Both the position numbers and the translations under genes were made by a program. The notes under the pieces were generated by a model that worked only from the letters and a program-made list of their open reading frames with translations, was not told where the DNA came from and did not search any database. DNA of 64,000 bases from the NCBI GenBank assembly GCA_034926605.1, contig JAYFQV010000009.1, positions 1 through 64,000 on the forward strand, in the 5' to 3' direction. Shown piece after piece: positions 58,988 to 64,000 of this stretch. Source of the stretch: CALXXL01 sp034926605. Lineage in GTDB: Bacteria > Verrucomicrobiota > Lentisphaeria > Victivallales > Victivallaceae. Every line of letters starts with the position of its first letter. Positions within the stretch are counted from its first letter, which is position 1.

Positions 58988-61394
58988 TCCTATGTTTCTT
59001 TATGGTTCGGGAGGTCGGGGATTCGTTCGCGGGGTCGTCCGGCCACAGATGCTTCGGATAGCGCGACTTCATGTCTTTCTTCACCAGTTCCCAGCTGCCG
59101 CGCCAGAATCCGGGAAGGTCGGAAGTCACCTGAACCGGACGCATCGCGGGCGACAGCAGTTCCATGACCAGCGGGCGGCCGCCCGCGCGTGGATGGGTTT
59201 TGCAGCCGTAAAACTCCTGTACTTTTGCCGCCAGCTTCGGCGCGTCCCCGGAATAGTCTATGCGCAGGCGCGATCCGGCGGGAGTGGTGAAGTATTCGGG
59301 GCATACCGATTCAAGCTCGGCAAATTTTGCGTAACCCAGAAAGTCGCGTAAAACAGTGAACAGGTCGATTTTTGCAAGCTGGGCAAAACTGCGCGTCCGG
59401 CCCAGATGTGGCAACAGCCATTCTTTCAGAGATGAAAGCAGAGCTTCGTCGCTCCAATCCGGGAATCCGGGTGCGAAGCGGACGCGTTCGCGCAGCGATG
59501 TCGCCTTGGGCGTCCAGTCCAACACCCGCAGGCCGTATTCGCGTACTGCGGCCAGCAGTGGCTCCGGCGGGACTTCGGCAAGCGGTGTTTCGGAGATCAC
59601 GATGCTGCCAAGCCGGGTCTGTCTCACCGCGAAAGCCGCTTCGCGGCCGCGGTCGAATCCGGAGGTGATGACGGTAGTGAACCGCTCCGGGAATTTGGCC
59701 TGAAGATCGGCGACGTCAAGCCCGGCGGCGAGCCGGATAGCCGCGTCGCGCCCGGCGCCGTCGAGAGTGGCGACGGCAAGGAATTCAAACCGCTTAAGCG
59801 GGTCGTGCTCGGGCACTCTGGCACCGCGACCGGAACTGGTCAGATAGTTTTCGGAATCCGGGGCACGGCGTTTTGCGATTCGGTCCGGATAGGCCAGCGC
59901 CAGCAGGGAACCGGTTTCGAACGGGTCGCACTCGCGGTAGCCGATGTTAAGTATGTTCAGAAGCTGGTCGCGCACCGTCCGGAACAGATATGGCGGCTTG
60001 CGGCGGCATCGCCCGACCAATTCGGCCAGGTCGGTGACGGAATCACCGGAACGTTCTTCGATCAGGGCCGCCAGCTCGGCGGCGAGGGGAGCGAGTCCGG
60101 CGCGTCCGGCTGCCACCAGCATCGCGCCGAGACGCGGATGCACCGGAAGCATGGCGGCGGCTCGGCCGTCGGAGGTGGGACGGCCGTTTTTTTCGGTCAG
60201 CGCCAGTTCGTTCAGCAGTTCGCGGGCGGCGGCCAGCGCCGGGGCGGGCGGCTGATCGAGCCATGTAAGTTCCTCCGGCGGCGTACCCCATACCGTCAGT
60301 TCAAGTGCAAGCCCGGAAAGTTCGGCGGCGAGTATTTCCGGGGTTGAAAATTCCGCCATCGCATCCTCGTCGAAAGCACTCCACAGGCGCAGACAAACTC
60401 CGGGCGCAAGCCTCCCGGCGCGTCCGGCGCGCTGTGCGGCCGAGGCGCGCGATATCCGCGCGGTTTCAAGCCGGGTGAGCCCGCTGGATGGATCGAAGCG
60501 GGGAGTGCGCTCGAAACCGGAATCGACCACCATTCGAACGTCCTCGATGGTGAGACTGGTTTCGGCTATATTGGTGGCGAACACCAGCTTTCGGCGTCCG
60601 CTTGGGGAAGGTAGCAGCGCGGTCTCCTGCTCGTCGCGGTCGAGCGCGGCGTATAGTCTGCGCACGTCCAAGTCCGGCGGCGCCGCGATGCGGGCTTTGT
60701 CCGCCGCGGTGTCGATCTCGAATGCGCCGGGCAGGAATACCAGACAACCGCCTGGTTCGGAGCGCATCAGCTCCAGTGCGGCGCCGGCGGCGAATGCCGG
60801 CAGTTCCCGCCGGTCGGTTGGCGGCCTCAGATAACGGTTTTCAACATTGAACATTTTGCCGGCGGCGGACACCTGCGGCGCGCCTAGCAGCGCGGCGATG
60901 CGCGAGGAGTCGATGGTGGCCGACATTACCAGTATGCGCAAGTCCGGCCTCAGGTTTCTGCGGGCGTCGAGGGTCAATGCCAGCGAAAGGTCGCATACCA
61001 TGCTGCGTTCGTGAAATTCGTCGAAGATGACCAACCCCACGCCGGCCAGCTCGGGATCGCGCTGGAGTCTGCGTACCAGAATGCCTTCAGTGACGATCTC
61101 CAGCCGGGTATGGGTTGAGGCGCGCCGTTCGCCGCGTACGGCATAGCCGACTTTGCCTCCAACTTCGCAGTTCAGCAGCGCCGCAATGCGGAACGCAGCG
61201 GCTTTCGCGGCTACCCGCCTTGGTTCGAGCATAAGGATTTTTTTGCCGTCAAGCCATTCCGCATCGAGCAGATTGGGCGCAAGAACGGTGGTTTTACCGC
61301 TTCCGGGCGGAGCCGAGAACACTGCGGCGCCGTTCTGTTCCAGCGCCGTCGAAAGCTCCGCCAACGCGTCCAGCGCCGGATAGCGGGCGTTCAT
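58980..61394 (-). CDS. hrpB: ATP-dependent RNA helicase HrpB
   Basis: An 804-residue DEAH-box-like helicase. Walker A is SAPPGSGKTTVLAP (about residues 27-40), motif II reads DEFHER and motif III is VMSATIDSSRIA. The C-terminal motifs include NIAETSLTIEDV and QRAGRAGRLAPG, and the HrpB-specific C-terminal domain ends near residue 770. HrpB proteins are common in bacteria with no settled role. It overlaps the MFS-HEAT gene by four bases upstream and the MFS gene by eight bases downstream. Confidence 0.93.
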   Translation of the reverse strand: MNARYPALDALAELSTALEQNGAAVFSAPPGSGKTTVLAPNLLDAEWLDGKKILMLEPRRVAAKAAAFRIAALLNCEVGGKVGYAVRGERRASTHTRLEIVTEGILVRRLQRDPELAGVGLVIFDEFHERSMVCDLSLALTLDARRNLRPDLRILVMSATIDSSRIAALLGAPQVSAAGKMFNVENRYLRPPTDRRELPAFAAGAALELMRSEPGGCLVFLPGAFEIDTAADKARIAAPPDLDVRRLYAALDRDEQETALLPSPSGRRKLVFATNIAETSLTIEDVRMVVDSGFERTPRFDPSSGLTRLETARISRASAAQRAGRAGRLAPGVCLRLWSAFDEDAMAEFSTPEILAAELSGLALELTVWGTPPEELTWLDQPPAPALAAARELLNELALTEKNGRPTSDGRAAAMLPVHPRLGAMLVAAGRAGLAPLAAELAALIEERSGDSVTDLAELVGRCRRKPPYLFRTVRDQLLNILNIGYRECDPFETGSLLALAYPDRIAKRRAPDSENYLTSSGRGARVPEHDPLKRFEFLAVATLDGAGRDAAIRLAAGLDVADLQAKFPERFTTVITSGFDRGREAAFAVRQTRLGSIVISETPLAEVPPEPLLAAVREYGLRVLDWTPKATSLRERVRFAPGFPDWSDEALLSSLKEWLLPHLGRTRSFAQLAKIDLFTVLRDFLGYAKFAELESVCPEYFTTPAGSRLRIDYSGDAPKLAAKVQEFYGCKTHPRAGGRPLVMELLSPAMRPVQVTSDLPGFWRGSWELVKKDMKSRYPKHLWPDDPANESPTSRTIKKHRNG

Positions 61395-63790
61395 TTTTTA
61401 TCGGGTTCCAGCCCGAGCGCACAAATTGCTCCGGAGATCAGAGTGAACAGCCGCATCCGGTCAAACCGTTCATCGGAGCGGTTGGCCAGTTCCCACCACA
61501 TGGACACCAGTACGCCAAGCACTCCGGTACGCGGCGTGAACGGCGGGTTTTTCCAGCCGCCGGACGGGGTCAGCAGACGGCCCAGCGAGGCGGGTGACTG
61601 TTCCCGTCCGTAATCGATGGCGAACTCGTCGAGCAGCAGAAACAATATGGTGCGGGCCAGAAGTTCGTAAGTGCCGACGTCGAACATCGAGGTGAGCGCA
61701 TCGGTCTTCGGTACGGGAACGGCGTTCCAAAGCTTCGGATTGGCAAATTCCCGGAGCAGGGCTTCGATTCCGGCGCCGGATGAGCGCAGTTCGGCATCGA
61801 ATTGTTTGAATGCGCCGGATTTGTCGGAGGTGTTCCAGGCCCTGGTCATAGCCAGCAGAGTTTGGAATACCAGTATTTCATTGCCCGTGCCGAGATAGAC
61901 CCGGAATATCGCCGGAGTGTCGGAATAGTCGCCGATCCGGCTCAGCGCCTCAGCGGCGGCGGCGTGCAGCAATGCGGATTTTCTGGAGTCCAGCAACCGG
62001 CGCAACGCCGGACGCGCCTCGGTGTTGCCGATCATCCCGAGCGCGAACACCGCCGCCTGCGCCACCGGCAGTTCCGGCTCGAACGCCAGGCTTGCGGCGG
62101 TATCGAACGCTTCCGGCGCGCGCATTCTGCCTAGCGCGCGCAATGCCGCCACCCGCATTCCCAGTTCGGGGTCCTTCGCCAGTTTTATCAGTTCGGCTAT
62201 GACTTCCGGCGAAACCTTGTCCAGCGTGCTCAAATGATTGACCGCCTCATCACGCACCCGGCTGGACGGGCTGTAAAGATCGGCCATAAGTTCGCTCGAC
62301 ACCATGCTGCCATGCAGGTTGGCAAGTTTGCCCACTCGCGATTCCTCGGAGAGCGGCCGCGCCATAACATAGCTCTGATATACCTGTCTTACCGCGTTTT
62401 CGGTTATGAGCACCCGCATCATCTCACGGGTGTTGACCGCGCCGTCTTCACGCAGTTTGCCGATCAGGAAGAGGCTGGCAAGGTACACCATGGCCGAGCA
62501 GAAGGCCATGAAATTGAAGGGGTGTATGCCGACCGTGTCAAACCACGCAACCTGCGCCAGCGACTCGTAAAGTTTGCCGGAGAAGATACCGGTCAGCGAT
62601 CCGCAGAAGCCGATCAGCGAATAGAACATTGCAATTGCGACGCCCTGGATGCGCCGCTCACCCTGCGAAGTCAACAGCGACTGCTGCGCGGCGGCGATTC
62701 CCACCGCCGTAAAACCGATCATCAGGAATATCGGCAGCACCGAGAATACGCCGGGCGGAAGGTGGAAAGTTCCCGCGCCGAACAGTGTGCATATCCTGGC
62801 GATTATCGAATTGGCGAAGTCGTCCAGCACCGTGTTGCCCGGGAACAGCGTGGCGTACAGCAAATACTCCCCGGCGACCAGCAGCGTACACAGCACCAGC
62901 ACCGGTTTCCGGCCGTATTTGGTGCCTACGATCTGGAAAAAGTAGGAGGCGATGAAACTGACCGCCGCCGCAATCACCCCCAGAATTTGGAGTGTTTTCA
63001 TGTCCATCTGCATGGTGCGGATAAGATAGACGTTTGTGAACGCTCCGCAGATGCCGCCGCCCGCCGCCTGAAGGCAGAAGAACAGCGTGACCGTGCGGAA
63101 GGTGCGGTGCTTTGCCACTTCCTTTATATGATTGAACGGATTTTCACGATCTTTGCGCGGGTATGGGTTGGGATCCGGAATCTTCATCTGGATGAAGCTG
63201 GATATGTAGCCGAAAAACGTGCCGAGCATCAGCATGTAGGTGTAGCTTCGTACATCCTTCGATCCCCAGTGGTCCAGCATGATGCCGGATATGATGCCGC
63301 TGATCATGCTGAACAGCATGTACATGCCGTTGCGTTTGCTCCAGAAGGCGTTGCTGGCGGCTTTCGGTACGAACTCGGCGTGCCATGTCATGCCGATCGG
63401 CGCGATGGCGTTGGAGCTTATCAGCACTCCGGCGTAGGTGCAGGCGAACAGAATAAATCCTGCGGCCGGGGAAAATCTGCCATAGAACCACACCAGTACG
63501 CCGAGCAGCCCGAAAAATGAGAACATTGAATAGGAGAAAAATCCCCAGTAATGGGTGCGGTGGAAAAAACGTTCCTGGACGTACAGCCCGATAAGCTGCA
63601 GCGGAACGAAAACGCCGCCAAGAGAGTTGATCAGCGCGATCTGCTTGGGTGAAAAGTCCAGCGCGACTTCCAGCCCGGACATGATCGGGCCTCCGACAAA
63701 CGCGGCGTAAAAACTCCAAAGCACCGCCGCCCAAATGGAAATGGTCATGCCGCGCTTGATCTGTCGAGGCGAATAGCTTATCTGGTCCAT
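61391..63790 (-). CDS. MFS transporter fused to a C-terminal HEAT-repeat domain
   Basis: A 799-residue protein. Residues 1-450 are a 12-helix major facilitator (for example ISIWAAVLWSFYAAFVGGPI at the start and PIFLMIGFTAVGIAAAQQSL later). From about residue 490 to 640 runs a helical repeat region with HEAT-type units (SSRVRDEAVNHLSTLDKVSP, ELGMRVAALRALGRMRAPEA, LPVAQAAVFALGMIGNTEAR, ALLHAAAAEALSRIGDYSDT). A further helical tail with aromatic residues reaches the end. The fusion could couple transport to a protein partner. A GGAA ribosome binding site and a good promoter precede it. It is the first gene of a five-gene operon. Confidence 0.85.
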   Translation of the reverse strand: MDQISYSPRQIKRGMTISIWAAVLWSFYAAFVGGPIMSGLEVALDFSPKQIALINSLGGVFVPLQLIGLYVQERFFHRTHYWGFFSYSMFSFFGLLGVLVWFYGRFSPAAGFILFACTYAGVLISSNAIAPIGMTWHAEFVPKAASNAFWSKRNGMYMLFSMISGIISGIMLDHWGSKDVRSYTYMLMLGTFFGYISSFIQMKIPDPNPYPRKDRENPFNHIKEVAKHRTFRTVTLFFCLQAAGGGICGAFTNVYLIRTMQMDMKTLQILGVIAAAVSFIASYFFQIVGTKYGRKPVLVLCTLLVAGEYLLYATLFPGNTVLDDFANSIIARICTLFGAGTFHLPPGVFSVLPIFLMIGFTAVGIAAAQQSLLTSQGERRIQGVAIAMFYSLIGFCGSLTGIFSGKLYESLAQVAWFDTVGIHPFNFMAFCSAMVYLASLFLIGKLREDGAVNTREMMRVLITENAVRQVYQSYVMARPLSEESRVGKLANLHGSMVSSELMADLYSPSSRVRDEAVNHLSTLDKVSPEVIAELIKLAKDPELGMRVAALRALGRMRAPEAFDTAASLAFEPELPVAQAAVFALGMIGNTEARPALRRLLDSRKSALLHAAAAEALSRIGDYSDTPAIFRVYLGTGNEILVFQTLLAMTRAWNTSDKSGAFKQFDAELRSSGAGIEALLREFANPKLWNAVPVPKTDALTSMFDVGTYELLARTILFLLLDEFAIDYGREQSPASLGRLLTPSGGWKNPPFTPRTGVLGVLVSMWWELANRSDERFDRMRLFTLISGAICALGLEPDKK

Positions 63791-63828
63791 AGCATCGTTT
63801 CCTTACCTGGATCGGAAAAATTTCAAGA

Positions 63829-63856
63829 AATATACTTCTTCGCTTCGAAGGTTCAA
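63829..63856 (-). promoter_or_regulatory. putative promoter of the MFS-HEAT operon
   Basis: On the minus strand TTGAAC (63856-63851), 16 bases, TATATT (63834-63829), 38 bases before the start codon. Confidence 0.5.
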
Positions 63857-64000
63857 GTTTCAATTACAACAAAAAAACATCTTTTTCCGGCGTTTTTGTG
63901 CCATGACGAGAAGGACGGCCGGAGCCGTCCCATTAGTTCTGCGAATAAAAGTGTCGTCAATTGTTGTCGGAATCGTAATTATCCTGGCCTGACAAGTCAT
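63857..64000. other. right-edge intergenic region
   Basis: No gene is supported in the last 144 bases. A GC-rich hairpin (GGACGGC/GCCGTCC, 63913-63930) without a T-run is the only structure seen. It may be the 3'-end structure of a gene outside the window. Confidence 0.4.

Noticed and set aside
63860..64000. 46-codon minus-strand open frame reaching the right edge
   Set aside because: It starts at the window edge, ends in a lysine/cysteine-rich stretch and has no recognisable similarity. It could be the tail of a gene outside, but that cannot be supported.
1..64000. Prophage, insertion sequence, tRNA, rRNA or defence-system genes
   Set aside because: I looked for integrase/transposase motifs, terminal repeats, tRNA cloverleafs and known defence domains and found none.

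Overview
The window is a GC-rich bacterial chromosome segment packed with single-copy housekeeping genes (rplM-rpsI, der, metG, efp-epmA, rnr, argC, hisD, panB, panC, xseB). I saw no phage genes, transposase, CRISPR array, rRNA or tRNA. The mix points to a Gram-negative of the PVC group, most likely a gut-type Lentisphaerota (Victivallis-like): a very large AIDA-type repeat protein, an Mla-type MCE transporter, a Pal-like lipoprotein, diaminopimelate dehydrogenase, a LacI regulator next to a Gfo/Idh/MocA oxidoreductase, and an SSS symporter. The assignment is an inference from gene content. Nothing in the window proves the phylum.

Layout. 1-762: start of a leftward gene cut by the edge, then about 700 bases with no convincing gene. 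763-3111: leftward SSS symporter and Pal-like lipoprotein. 3315-8472: rightward ilvE, then a panC-hisD-lacI-oxidoreductase cluster. 8878-21480: one 12.6-kb gene for a 4,200-residue repeat protein, isolated by its own promoter and a strong terminator. 21627-28573: rnr, panB, a shrunken GNAT gene, a cation/proton antiporter, xseB, then leftward rplM-rpsI-argC. 28744-33792: leftward mae-ddh and mlaE-mlaF-mlaD operons. 33923-42175: a membrane-anchored unknown plus der, rubrerythrin, pepF, and metG-HPr-glycosyltransferase. 42183-48417: a PPP-type phosphatase, a zinc-ribbon protein, a U32 peptidase, a PIG-L deacetylase, and efp with its modifying ligase epmA. 48428-63790: a long leftward run with two parts. 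First transcribed is MFS-HEAT fusion, hrpB, MFS, U32-like protein and alpha/beta hydrolase. Then, from a promoter inside the hydrolase gene, come a phosphoesterase lipoprotein, a 1,504-residue exported protein, LemA and a DUF3137-like protein.

Genes that clearly work together are efp/epmA (EpmA lysylates EF-P), mlaE/F/D (lipid transport ATPase), panB/panC (pantothenate, split across 19 kb), rplM/rpsI, and lacI with the neighbouring oxidoreductase. Promoter-like pairs before many operons share a 16- or 17-base spacer and a -10 close to TATATT or TATAAT. These pairs, the RBS positions and the terminators fixed several start sites.

The least explained parts are (i) the 4,200-residue protein, which has no visible signal peptide or autotransporter barrel and is built from long-period internal duplications, (ii) the phosphoesterase/1,504-residue/LemA/DUF3137 cluster, (iii) the MFS transporter with a fused HEAT-repeat tail, and (iv) a structured leader before rplM. 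I did not find a complete, clearly new defence or mobile system.
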